Assembly: GCF_048569485.1 (NCBI RefSeq)
Contig: NC_134354.1
Span: 397,768,680-397,832,679, forward strand
Direction: 5' to 3'
From: Anomaloglossus baeobatrachus
Taxonomy: Eukaryota; Chordata; Amphibia; Anura; Aromobatidae
DNA length: 64,000 nt
The notes beneath the pieces were generated by a model. It was given only the letters and a program-made list of their open reading frames with translations. It was not told where the DNA came from and did not search any database. The position numbers were made by a program, and so were the translations under genes. This document shows positions 42,834 to 53,799 of the stretch, in pieces (positions within the stretch are counted from its first letter, which is position 1; every line of letters begins with the position of its first letter).

Positions 42834-43690
42834 CTTGGGTTGGAGGCAAAGCCGTAACCACATGGGCAACATCTCTAACAATTTCCAGGTATAAAGGAAT
42901 TGCCTCATGAACAGTCAGTTTTGATGAACGGTTGAATTTTTCTATTTCTTTGAGAGCAAGTGAAAAATTTTACTGAAATCTGGTCAAGCTGCTGCTATAG
43001 GAGACGGAGTGAAATCTTTTTCCTTGTGGCAACACTTTGCTGCTCCATGTCATCCAAATACTTGTCAAAGTTAAACTCCTCATCTGATGAGGATGAAGAT
43101 ATGGCAGCAGTAGCACTGTCAGGTCCCAAGTCCTCTTGCGCCTGGCAGTCCTGTAGCTGCTCATCCTAACTGCAACCTCACTCAAAGCTTCTTTTCCTTT
43201 AGTAAGCTGTTGATCATCAAGCAGTATATGATGACTTGGGTCCACATAAACAGCTGCCAGAAGAATTTTATTTTCCAATAGCTGTGTCTCTCTCCGTTTC
43301 ATTGAAGCAGAACTGCCATCTGCGATTAAACCTCCTCTTTGGGACAGGCAAATAGCAAGTTCTTCCACTCCCTTATGAAAATGCTAGGAGTTAAATCCTC
43401 AGCTTGTAATTTTTTAGTCACAGAAAATGGGTGATTAAGCAATCCCTTCAATTCAGCCACCTGTGTCCATTGACCTTCATTTAAGGTTACTTGAGGGTTC
43501 ACCATATCTATAAGAAACGATTTTAATTCAAGCAATCGCTCAGTCATTATATAAGTGCTGCCTTACCGAGTGGCTTGATCAACAATTGCCTCTTTCCCAG
43601 CACGTCTCTTCAAGATGCAATCAATTTTAGGGATTCTGGCGGCAATAACCAACTTCCTCACTTTTCCATTCAGATTTCCAGCATGTCCGC
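42834..43690 (-). pseudogene. hAT transposase remnant (middle to C-terminal part)
   Basis: On the minus strand the blocks 'VRKLVIAARIPKIDCILKR', 'MTERLLELKSFLIDMVNPQV', 'LNHPFSVTKKLQAEDLTPSI' and 'FIREWKNLLF' are followed by 'GGLIADGSSASMKRRE', 'LLENKILLAAVYVDPSH' and 'LLDDQQLTKGKEAL'. The order 'F.V.KKLQ.EDLTP..F...W..L' then 'A.SMK.RE..LLEN...LAAVYVDP' is that of hAT-family transposases, leading into the C-terminal end at 36225-36334. Frame changes and stops are present. Function lost. Confidence 0.8.
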
Positions 43691-43829
43691 CCAGTTTCAC
43701 ACATCCTGCTTTTCACCGGTTTGACGGATGCGGCGCACGCCAGTACAGTACAATACAGTATAGTGTCAGCGTCACAACTCCCGGGTCGCATGTGACCATC
43801 GTTTGTCGCGCTGCCACTGTACTGTATAC
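43688..43829. mobile_element. Half copy of the Harbinger-type MITE
   Basis: The left half of the 12046-12255 family ('cccagtttcacacatcc.gc', 'gtacagtacaatacagta', 'gtcgcatgtgacc'), cut off at the next repeat. It truncates the hAT remnant on its left. Confidence 0.6.
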
Positions 43830-44155
43830 AGTGATGGCGAACCTATGGCACGCGTGCCAGACAGGGCACGCGCGCTGTCGCTACACTGCGCCACTATGAA
43901 CTACCGGTGTGATCACTCCAGCAGTTCAAAGTGGTGTTTAGCAGAGGAGACATTTCTGATACACCTCCTCTCCTGGGCTGCAGGCCTGTTGCCTAGGAGA
44001 CGGAGGAGCATCAGTAGGCGGCGCCGGCGTCTTGTGGCCACGCGGGAACGGAAGTGACTGAGGACGCAGCAGCGGAGGAGTGGGGGCTAGAAGGTGAGCT
44101 TTTTTTTATTTTTAAGCTCTCTGCGGCTGTGCCAAGGTGTGGGGGGACAGAGCCA
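43830..44155 (+). repeat. Repeat with 'GTGATGGCGAACCTATGGCAC' start
   Basis: The start AGTGATGGCGAACCTATGGC and following 'acgcgtgccagacagggcacgcg' resemble a hAT-type terminus widespread in vertebrates. The rest is GC-rich and non-coding; the right edge is unclear. Confidence 0.4.
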
Positions 44156-44315
44156 GCACGGGGCAAACATCGGAGCACAGGGCATATACAAACAGAGCGG
44201 AAGAGGAAAGGATCCGGCACAGACTCTTCTATGATAAAAACATTATATTCTTTATTCCAAGCATTAAAAAGGTAATGTGGAGATCAAAACGGTGTACAAG
44301 CAGGGAAAGGAACTT

Positions 44316-44362
44316 TACGCGTTTCGGACTACAGTAAAAACAAAGGAGTCCTTAATCATATG
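44316..44362 (-). ncRNA. Hammerhead-ribozyme-like motif, minus PLE
   Basis: On the minus strand: ATGATTA in the place of the CTGATGA core, then GGACT ... AGTCC as a 5-bp stem II, then CGAAACGCG. Hammerhead ribozymes with GAAACGCG and short stem III are known from Penelope-like elements. The core has two departures from consensus, so it is probably inactive. Confidence 0.5.
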
Positions 44363-44833
44363 TATTTCCTCTCCAACACAAGACTACTGAAATAGACTCA
44401 CTCATTTAGTTGGACATAGGGGAGGGGAAAAAAATAACATGATTACATGGAGCAGGTGAGCATAGAGGATCACATAGAATCTGGTTGGTTTCAGGCATGC
44501 TTACTCTATTCATAACAAATAAAAAAATCCTGGGGAGAAAAAGGATCAGAAATGGAAGAAATTTAGAAGATCAGGTATCATTATTCACGATATGAAAACA
44601 GAATGATCAAGAGATTTCAGGTAAGTAAATCGAAAAATAAATAAATAAATGGGTATATCCATCAATTTAATATATAAATACGTTACCATAAAATATGAAC
44701 TATAAAAAACAAACCATGAAAAAATCGTGAAAAATCATAAAAAATCTCTCCAAGGGATCGTTCAGATGTAAGGTATAGTTCAGTCCTCCCAACAAGGTGT
44801 ATTATTATGAGCGCATATTAAGGGAGATATTTC

Positions 44834-45331
44834 TCAGAAAATATACCGTAAATCTGATCGATAATTTAAGCCGTTGGGGTATCTGGAATTAAGTTTCAAG
44901 ATCCACTTAGCCTCCGCAAGGAGAAGAGCTTGAAACCAATCCCCTCCACGGGGGGGTCTGGGTATATGTTCCATGCCGGTGATAACCAGTGATGAAAAAT
45001 CTGCCGAGTGTTGTTCTACAAAATGTCTGGTTAATCCAGATAGAGAACGTTTTTTAACTAATACGGCATAGTTTACAGAAGTGGGATCAGAGGCATTAGA
45101 AGGTATGCGAACATGCTCAGAAATCCTGGTTCTGAGGGCCCTAGAGGTACAACCAACATAGTCTTTCTGGCATTCAGCACATGTAGCGACATAAATAATA
45201 TGCGTAGAGGAACAATTAATAAACGAATTAATGGTAAAATTCTCATCTTGATTCCTTACAATAAATTTAACATTGTGCATAAATTTGTAGAGGCCACATC
45301 GGCTGGATCCGCATCTATAAGAGCCCGACAC
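44834..45331 (-). pseudogene. PLE GIY-YIG endonuclease region
   Basis: Reads 'CGSSRCGLYKFMHNVKFIV' then 'HIIYVATCAECQKDYVGCTS' and 'RALRTRISEHV'; the IIY..YVG pair and the R of 'RTRISEH' are GIY-YIG hallmarks. It ends with 'LAEAKWILKLNSRYPNGLNY', the PLE C-terminal signature with the catalytic-site glutamate-tryptophan region. The frame is open over 166 codons, but it is cut off from a full RT, so it counts as part of a dead element. Confidence 0.85.
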
Positions 45332-45479
45332 ACTGAGCTAGAATTTATTACATTTTCTGGAAGTATACATGCTGGGTGCGACCAGGTTGCCCACAGTGCC
45401 AGCTCTCTTGGCAACTATATTCACCCCTGGTCGAAGTTTGGAATCAAGTACGGTATCTTGCCTAAAGGAAAAACTCCTT

Positions 45480-46180
45480 TATGAATTTTGGGCAGGCCGT
45501 GGAAAATGGGACACACAGGGGTATCTACGGTAAGATATTCATAAGTTTTATTATTAAAGATTCCCCAATCAAGACCATGTGACAGCAAAACCCGTAAAGT
45601 AGATGAAAAGTCTAGTGTTGGATCGCAAGACAGCCGTCTATAGGGGGAGGTGTCATTTAAGATGAAATTGACTTCCCTTTTATATACAGAGTTGTCCAAC
45701 ACCACCACTGAGCCTCCTTTGTCAGCTCCACGGAGAATTATATTTTTGTTGTCCTTCAACAGTTTCAAGGCATTCCTCTCAGATGGTGTCAGATTATCCT
45801 GGGTTTGAGATTTCTTAGAGAGAACTCCCCTAACTTCAGTCTCAATGAGATCTTGGAAAGTGTCCATAATTGGGGCCCTGGAGGCAACCGGATAAAAATT
45901 AGGATTCTTGGTGACAAAGGGGAGGGGTTTCGATGTGTCCATACAGGTATCGCTGAACTCATGCAATTGTAAGATGGAAATCTGTTCTCTCAAACCCAAG
46001 TATAATGGAATGTGGGTTGAATTTTCTGCGGGAGGACAATTCAAATCATCAGTATCCGTCTGCGTGGTGTCGAAAAAATGTCTTTTCACCGTAAGGTTTC
46101 TAATGAACCTATTAACATCCTTTAGGATCTGGAATAGGCTGGCCCTGTGGTTAGGGGCAAAGTTCAGTCCTTTTTGTAAT
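45480..46180 (-). pseudogene. PLE N-terminal and RT-start region
   Basis: Blocks 'LGLREQISILQLHEF', 'TKNPNFYPVASRAPIMDTFQ', 'LTPSERNALKLLKDNKNIIL', 'RGADKGGSVVVLDNSVY' and 'VCPIFHGLPKIHKGVFP' are the typical start of the PLE reverse transcriptase (the ADKG and LPKIHK motifs). The reading runs into an internal deletion right after LPKIHKG. Confidence 0.85.
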
Positions 46181-47415
46181 ATATTAATTTGTGCAGAGCT
46201 TAGGATGCAGGCAGATATGTTTTTCTTTATCGCTTCATTGGGGGACACAGGAAACCATGGGGACACAGGAAACCATGGGTGTATGCTGCTGGGACTAGGA
46301 GGTGACACTATGCAAATAAGAAAGTTGACTCCTCCCACGTAGTATACACCCACTGACTGGAGCTGAGGAGATCAGTTTTTGCTTAGTGTCCGAGGAGGTT
46401 GGACACGCAGGGGCTGCTCTCAGCCCTTCAGGTTTGTATTGTTGTGTTTTATTAATATTTTCCCTTTGTTTTTCAGACACAGCTCATCGGGCGACAGGGT
46501 GTAATTGCTCACCCTGCTCTCCCACATAGAGACCGGTCGCACAGAAGTGGGGTCCGTCCGCCACTTCCGTTGTCTTCCGTGTCTGTCTGGCAGGACCCTA
46601 CCCCCCTAACACTTCCAAGCGGTTTCGGGGGCATCCGCACAGAGGGACAGGCGGATGGTCCTTGCCCCTCTCCCCAAAGACTCTCTCGCTCCCGAGCCTG
46701 ATTGTGGGGTAGGAAGACGAAGACAGTACCTAGGATGGAGAGGTACCCTTCCGGTCTTCCCTATCCCCGGGACGACCGTCGAGATGTCTTCCCTTGCCTT
46801 CCAGGACGCATCCAGGATCAGGACAAGCCGGGACCTCAGGGTAAGTACTCGGCACTCCCCCGTCCCGGGTTATGAGGGGGAGGGATCCCGTCTATATAAT
46901 CCCCGCAGCCCCCTCGCCATTTGGGTCAGGGGGTCCCATATCTCCCTTAGCGCCCCACCCCAGGCCACCCGTAGCTCCTGTAGTGCGGCCTCTCTGCGTC
47001 CCTCCGATCGGCCCCCCTGCCGTGGCGTCCACTACCCGGCGTTCCCCCCCCCCGGCGGCCCATCCCCCGGCGGCCTGTCGTTAAGCTTTAACCCCCGGCC
47101 CCATTGCGGCCCGCAGCTCCATTGAGGCACGGCGTCCCTCTCCGGCGGACTACCTTCAAAGTTTAGCCCCTGGCTCTGCGGTCCCATCAGTATCTGCGCG
47201 CCCTCCAGCCCGCGTCCCCAGCCGGTATTCTCTCCGCGCGCGCGGGGTTTTTTCAAATCTCCCGCCTCTTTTCCCTTCGCGCGGCCTCAGTCCTCCTCCG
47301 GCGTCTGACGTCATTTCCGGGCGCCAACTCTCGGCGCACGTCACCCCTGCGCCTGCTCCGGCCCTCCCCACCGGGTAAACTGCGCTGCCGCCGCCGCGAA
47401 ATCTGACAGCCTCCG

Positions 47416-47545
47416 CCCGGGTAGGTTGACTCTGCAGCCGCCGCACCCGTGCTTCCGCCCGGGTGAGCGCTGCTCGCGCCGCCGCCAGGCCCGCTTCTCC
47501 GGCCGGGTAAGCGTTCATAGCACCGCTGCGCCCCTCCAGGCCGTC
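47416..47545 (+). repeat. GC-rich ~45-bp repeat, three units
   Basis: Three diverged units starting 'ccgcccgggta', 'ccgcccgggtgag' and 'ccggccgggtaag' within a CpG-rich part (46860-47650) of the non-coding DIRS-type element. Confidence 0.55.
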
Positions 47546-48949
47546 GGTACCGCCACCGCCGCAGGTCCTCCCCGCAGGCAGTGCTGGACCCTGCGCTCCC
47601 CACTAGCAGCGATTAGGCCACTGCTCCCCTGACCCCGGGGTCTGTCAGCGTTCTCTCAGCATACAGTGCGCTACATCTGAGCCCTCCAACAGGCCCCTAA
47701 CCCCCCTCAGGGCTCATTCTCCAGGGTACTGTTCTATCTGAACTACAGTCCTGTTGGTGAGGGAACAGGCCTTTTCACTAGGATACCGCCTTGTGAAGCA
47801 GCCGTATGTCGTACAATTTTATTGTTTTTCTGTCTGTGTTGTACACACATCCTCCTAGCCCAGATGTGCTCCTGATTTCTGGGTGTTCATTGTTATTTTG
47901 CCATTCTGTCTCCCAGATATTTACCGCCTATAGCACTAATTACTAATCCTAGGCGTCCAGCGGTATTATGCGCCTGTGGCACCACAGCATTCTAAATCTT
48001 CCCCAGGCTATTGTCCTTACTCCCGGTTATCCGTCAGGTTACGGATAGATTATAGCGCTCTACCCAGCAATCAGAAGTTCACATCTCGCTACACACGTTG
48101 TTACACGGCGGTCCATGACTTGGCCTTCCGTGATCGTTCCAGTGTCTCCGTGAACCGGTCAGTTTCTTTCCAGTGTATCCCATGCTTACGCCCTGTGTAT
48201 TCATGTATCTGTCCTCTGTCCCACGTGTCAGTGTCTCTGCGTGCCACCTGACGGTTATAGTGCGCAGTTATCATCTGTGCACAAGTGACACCAGTGTGCC
48301 TGTGTTTCTTTATGTACTAGTCTTCATCGGTGTGCTAGTCTCCTACTGTCCACTATCCAGCGGACCAGCGGACCTCTTGGCACTGACCTGCTACTGTGTG
48401 CCAACGTCCCCCTGTACCTGTTCACTTCCCAGTGTGCCACTGTCTGCGTCAATCCTGATGTTCCATTACCCAGGTGCTTTGGGGAACCTGCCCGCTGTTC
48501 CGTGGGCCAGCGTTTCCACATACATTTGTTTGCTTTGGCGTATCAGGGTTTTCACAAGCCCTTACATTACTCAGTGTAACAGGGTTTCTATACGCACCTG
48601 TCTACTCCACTGTAACAGCGTTGTGTGAACCTTCCCACTGCTCAGGGGCTCAGGTCTCTATGTGCACCTGTCAGTTTCAGTGTGCTAAAGGGTTTTTTTC
48701 TATCAACCCGTCCGCCATTCTGATTGAGGGTTCCATAGACCTGTCCACTTGCCTGTGTACCAGTGTCTCTATATGTCGGCCCATCTCCCAGGGTACCAGT
48801 ATCCACTATCCAGTGTTTTCTCTATCCACCTACCCACCATCCGGTGTGCTAGTATTTCTAAGACGTACACTCTATATATGTTGTGTGCAGCGTTTCTATA
48901 TCCCCCTGTCTACTACAGCGTGAGTGATTTGGGGAACCTGCCCTCTTAC

Positions 48950-49530
48950 CTATGGGCCAGCACTTATCAGCACCAGAAGCCGGATACTGCAACAGGCTTG
49001 AGTCCCTGTTCAGTCTTCCGCTCATCTTCGACTTAGGCGAGAGCTCCATCCACCACTGCCCCATGAGGCGGCCCGCCAGCAGCTGTCGCATTCAGTGCCA
49101 GGATTCAAGATCACTGATCCTGCCCACTATCCAAGGGACTAGCGTTTCTCCTGACCAGAAGCTGGGTACCATAACAGGTATGTGTTGCCCTGCTCACTAC
49201 CCAGCAAGTCAAACATAATACCTCACCTGGCGGGTCAGGTATCTCCTTCATCTTTGACGGAGACGAGGACTGTGGTCTCAGGTACGGCAGCAACTGTCAC
49301 ATTCAGTGCCAGTATTCAAGGTCGATGATCCGGTCCGCTATCCAAGAGGCCAGCATTCTCTAGACCAGATGCTGGATACCGTAACAGGTAGGAGTTGCCC
49401 GCTTACGACCCAGCGAGTCAAACGTGCTACCTCACCTGGCGGCTCAGGTATCTCCTCCTTCTTCGACTGACGCGAGGACTGCGGTCTCCAGGGATCCCTA
49501 ACATGGTACGGCGGCAACAGTCATCAGGTC
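48950..49530 (+). repeat. Diverged ~180-210-bp tandem repeat
   Basis: Landmarks recur in order: 'agaagc.gg.tac..taacagg' (about 48975, 49157, 49367), 'tgtc.cattcagtgcca' (49086, 49297), 'acctcacctggcgg.tcaggt' (49221, 49431). Two to three units in the interior of the DIRS-type element. Confidence 0.65.
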
Positions 49531-51724
49531 GCTTCCCAGTGACCAGTGAGTTTTCTCCTGCTTCAGTCTACTCATTCAAGTAACCTGAAAGAAAGCCAGG
49601 ATACCCTGGCCAGTTCTCTCTTCAAGCGATCTGCAGACTTTTTCCTACCTCGCACCATACGGGTAACGTGATATTGAGGTAAGGCAACACGCGACCTTCT
49701 AACTGGAGGGTCGTGTGATTCACTCCCTGCAGCAACCACGGACCCTTTGACGCAGCACAGCAGCAGCAGCTCTCATTTGGTCGCCTCCCAGTGGCCTGGG
49801 ACCCTCTCTGACCTCGCACCATTCCTCTTAGGTACCCACATGGTAAGGTTTTTTCCTCTCTTGACCGTACACTGGCTGCATCGCTTCTTGAAGCAGCAGT
49901 CATTTGGGTCTTCAAATGAGGTAAGCAGGGTGCAGCTCTGTCCACTAACCAGTAGATTGTCCGTTCTACTTCCTACCACCGTCCCCGGATGGTTCGTGGT
50001 AATTCTGGTATCTGCCTATTCCTTGGTCTAGAACTGCCTTGGCCGCACCCCCCACTAGGGTTCCGACCAGGCACTGTAAAGGTTTAAAACCATATATCGT
50101 TACTTACATTTTCTCTCTTTCAGATAGAGATCAGATTTTCTTATTCCCTTCACGGTCAACAGGTGGAAGTTAAGAACCAGACACAGGATCGTCTAACCAG
50201 TATTGATTCCACGGAGGACCAGCTTCACCAAGGGACTTCTAGTATCCTGACTGCCCAGTCCTTGGGCCCACTCTTCCGGACAAGCTGTAAGGTTTCATAT
50301 AACTGTCTGTCTACTTTCCACAGCAGAATTCTTCAGGGAGCCCTGAATGCTCAGACCACTGGGTGTTTCCACCCGAATACTCAACACTACAGCGACTGGT
50401 CCATGCCTGATCTGCCAATCTCGGTTAACACCTAGACATGACCTGCTTCCTTTTCAGGCCAAGAGGGGTCTTCTTTTCCCCTGCCCCGGGTCTCCCTCTG
50501 TTTTCCCCCCTATCGTAGTCATTCGGGTTGGCTCTTGGGGATATGCTAGTTCTCTCCGATGCACCTGACATACCAAATTCCGCGAACACTCGCCACCGCT
50601 TGGTCTCAGACGCTTGTGCATTCCTGCAAGTTCCTGCCAGACCATTTATACTCTCATATTCTCACTCATTTCCTTCCATTCGTCGTCACTCCTTGTTGTG
50701 ACGTGATGACGCGTTCTATAATAATAATAAAAATTTTTCATTCATTCTTCCGTCACATCTTTCTTGCCACCTTCCAGGGATAGGCGTCACTCCCCTGGTT
50801 GGCTAGCGCTTCAGCCGACGACATAGTCCGACCCCTTTCTCGGAGTCCCCCTCGAAAGGGTTCTTCCTTCTTCCACAGGTCTTGTGCCTTTTGTCATTCA
50901 CAGGAGCCCTCTCCCATGGAGGTTCTCCTTCCCATAATTCACCGCAATGGTCACCCAGTACCCGATTCCAGGGTTCGAGTTTCCCAGTCACATCATTATA
51001 GATGCTAGGACTCCCTTCACGTCGTAGTGAGATTTGGTTCTTGGAATTCCTTGGTTCCTTAACCTTGTCATTTTTCTCCGAACCTCACAGGTTCTCTTGA
51101 CCACTTACATACACAGGGGAACTATTTCCCATATTATTTTTCCCGCCTGCAGGCTGTTTTCTTCCACTAGAGTAAGATCACTTCTCTCAGGTGCTGTGGA
51201 ATCAACAGGTCAGGTCCCCCTATGGCGGAATCCCCTTCCACTTTTCTCAACTGTCTCGAATCCCTTGCTCCCTCTTAGGTGGTCGGTTTTCTGTTTAGTC
51301 ATCCTGCGGCAATAATGGGCCAAGGTTCCTTTGGCCTCCGCTTACCTGGTACCTACCTCTACCAGGTGCCCCAGTCTTTCGCTCATTCTTCCTCTCTCAA
51401 ACGTAGTACCAGGGCCTGTCGGGCCTTTTCTTCTTAGCCTGACCTATCCCTGTCAGTCGCCTTAGTTCCTTAGCGTCTTACGTACAGGCCTCAGAGGATA
51501 CAGTTTCTCCCTGATCATCCTATTACCCATGCATTTTACACTAGTTCTTAGTGCTCCCTAAGTACTCTAACTCCTCTCCTGTACTTCGGCCCCTGGCCGG
51601 GTAGGAGTTCCTTTCGGGGTCTAGGTCCAGGTTCCGGTCAAGTAATCTGGTCTCTCCTAACCCTGTTTTTCGGTTTTTTTCTCTTCCCACCCTTGGGGAC
51701 TGCTTTAGGACGTCCCATGGTTTC

Positions 51725-51815
51725 CTGTGTCCCCCAATGAAGCGATAAAGAAAAGCAGATTTTGGGTACTCACCGTAAAATCTCTTTCTTGGAGCCTTCA
51801 TTGGGGGACACAGCA
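51725..51815 (+). repeat. Internal complementary region of the first DIRS-type element
   Basis: Contains, back to back, the complements of the left and right outer ends of the element. In DIRS-1 this region serves to complete the ends during replication through a circle. Confidence 0.75.
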
Positions 51816-52082
51816 CCCGCCCTTTTCTAAGACTTTAATGGATCCGGAATGTGCTAGTTTTCAAGCTTCTCCTCATACTGCTTTTACACAAACTGATCTC
51901 CTCAGCTCCAGTCAGTGGGTGTATACTACGTGGGAGGAGTCAACTTTCTTATTTGCATAGTGTCACCTCCTAGTCCCAGCAGCATACACCCATGGTTTCC
52001 TGTGTCCCCATGGTTTCCTGTGTCCCCCAATGAAGGCTCCAAGAAAGAGATTTTACGGTGAATACCCAAAATCTACTTTTTC

Positions 52083-52312
52083 TGACCAATTTATGGAGGA
52101 GTGGAATTCAATACTCTCTGCATGCTCCCTTAAACTGATGGACTTAATTATAAATGAAGAACAAAAACGCATCAAAGATTTAGACACCAAAATTAAGGAT
52201 GTGCATACTTATTTAATAAGGACTTATGACCCGTCAGATTTTGATAAGTTAAATACAAGACTCAAGAATACCATTGAAAATGTGGAATCCAATATCACAG
52301 ACCTTAAACAAA
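52083..52312 (+). pseudogene. PLE N-terminal coiled-coil segment
   Basis: Reads 'DQFMEEWNSILSACSLKLMD', 'LIINEEQKRIKDLDTKIKDV' and 'LNTRLKNTIENVESNITDLK'. This is the helical N-terminal domain that precedes RT in Penelope-like proteins. The DIRS insertion cuts it just after DLKQ. Confidence 0.7.
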
Positions 52313-52639
52313 GAAGGGAATTTTGTTACTTACCGTAAATTCCTTTTCTTCTAGCTCTTATTGGGAGACCCAGACGATTGGGGTATAGCTACTGCCCTCC
52401 GGAGGCCACACAAAGCACTACACTAAAAAGTGCAAGGCCCCTCCCCCTCTGGCTATACCCCCCCGTGGTATCACGGGTTCTCCAGTTTTAGTGCCAAAGC
52501 AAGAAGGAGGAAGCCAATAACTGGTTTAAACAAATTAACTCCGAATAACGTCGGAGAACTGAAAAACCGTTCAACATGAACAACATGTGTACCCGCAAAC
52601 AACCAAGAAATCCCGAAGGACAACAGGGCGAGTGCTGGG

Positions 52640-52730
52640 TCTCCCAATAAGAGCTAGAAGAAAAGGAATTTACGGTAAGTAACAAAATTCCCTTCTTCTT
52701 CAGCGCTCTATTGGGAGACCCAGACGATTG
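52640..52730 (-). repeat. Internal complementary region of the second DIRS
   Basis: Holds the complement of the left outer end ('gaaaaggaatttacggtaag') followed at once by the complement of the right outer end ('ttcttcagcgctctattggg'). Confidence 0.85.
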
Positions 52731-52799
52731 GGACGTCCAAAAGCTGTCCCTGGGTGGGTAAAGAGATACCTCATGTTAGAGCTGCAAAACAGCCCTCCC

Positions 52800-53624
52800 C
52801 TACGGGGATGTCACTGCCGCCTGCAGGACTCTTCTACCTAAGCTGGCATCCGCCGAAGCATAGGTATGCACCTGATAATGTTTGGTGAAAGTGTGCAGAC
52901 TCGACCAGGTAGCTGCCTGGCACACCTGTTGAGCCGAAGCCTGGTGTCGTAGCGCCCAGGACGCACTCACGGCTCTGGTTGAATGGGCTTTCAGCCCTGA
53001 AAGAACCGGAAGCCCTGCAAAACGGTAGGCTTCCAGAATTGGTTCTTTGATCCATCGAGCCAGGGTGGCTTTAGAAGCCTGCAACCTCTTGCGCGTACCA
53101 GCGACAAGGGCATCGGAACGGCGTACGGGCGCCGTGCGGGAAATGTAGATTCTGAGTGTTCTCACCAGATCTAGCAAACGTAAATCATTCTCATACCGGT
53201 GAACCGGATGAGTGCAAAAGGACGGTAAGGAGATATCCTGATTAAGATGAAACGAGGATACTACCTTAGGGAGAAACTCCGGAATGATGCGCAGCACTAC
53301 CTTGTCCTGGTGAAACACCAGGAAGGGAGCCTTGGATGACAGAGCTGCCCGCTCAGACACTCGCCGAAGCGATGTGATCGCAACGAGAAACGCCACCTTC
53401 TGTGACAGGCGAGAAAAGGAAACTTCCTTCAGAGGCTCGAAAGGCGGCTTCTGGAGATCAACTAGAACCCTGTTCAGATCCCATGGATCCAACGGCCGCT
53501 TGTACGGGGGTACGATATGACAAACCCCCTGCGGGAACGTGCGCACCTTAGAAAGACGTGCTAGACGCTTCTGAAAAAACACGGATAGTGCTGAGACTTG
53601 CCCTTTGAGGGAGTCTAGCGACAA
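52800..53624 (-). pseudogene. DIRS tyrosine recombinase (fossil)
   Basis: Carries the C-terminal catalytic part of a DIRS tyrosine recombinase, which integrates the circular DNA copy in place of a DDE integrase. Seen: an N-terminal core-binding-like region, 'FLVAITSLRRVSERAAL' (first arginine region), 'LVRTLRIYISRT', the HSTR box in 'LKAHSTRAVSASWALRHQ', and the nucleophile region 'ATWSSLHTFTKHY' ending in tyrosine. The open stretch is about 270 codons. It lies next to the internal complementary region, as in DIRS-1. Treated as a fossil within a broken element. Confidence 0.88.
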
Positions 53625-53799
53625 GCCCTTTTCTAACTCCTATTGTAGGAAGGAAAGAAAGATAGGCAATGCAAATGGCCAGGGAGACACTCCCTGAGTA
53701 GAGCACCTGATTAAGAAAATCTTCCACGTTCTGTGGTAGATCTTAGCGGACGTGGGCTTCCTAGCCTGTCTCATGGTGGCAACGACTCCTTGAGATAAT

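Larger units (their letters stand above)
44190..46220 (-). mobile_element. Penelope-like element, minus copy, internally deleted
   Basis: From right to left it carries the N-terminal part of the RT domain (46353 downward to about 45480), then joins directly to the GIY-YIG endonuclease region (45331-44834) and the 3' region with a hammerhead-like motif (44316-44362). The core of the RT is missing compared with the plus copy at 58408-61170. The 5' side ends at a DIRS-type element at 46221. Its 3' region is an inverse copy of 61170-61770. Confidence 0.85.
46221..52080 (+). mobile_element. DIRS-type element without recognisable genes
   Basis: Inverted terminal repeats of about 150 bp (46234-46382 and 51890-52035, sharing 'gggtgtatgctgctgggac' and 'gactggagctgaggagatca') bound a 5.9 kb unit. 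Just inside the right repeat, 51725-51815, the complement of the extreme left end ('tgaagcgataaagaaaa') is joined directly to the complement of the extreme right end ('gattttgggtactcaccgta'). That is the internal complementary region of DIRS elements. Its position places the 3' end at right. No RT, recombinase or gag could be recognised inside. I see no target duplication, as expected for DIRS. Probably a non-autonomous member. Confidence 0.75.

Noticed and set aside
46655-47640. CpG-island-like, GC-rich region as a host gene promoter and exons
   Set aside because: It lies wholly within the DIRS-type element with matching terminal repeats; no splice-consistent coding was found.
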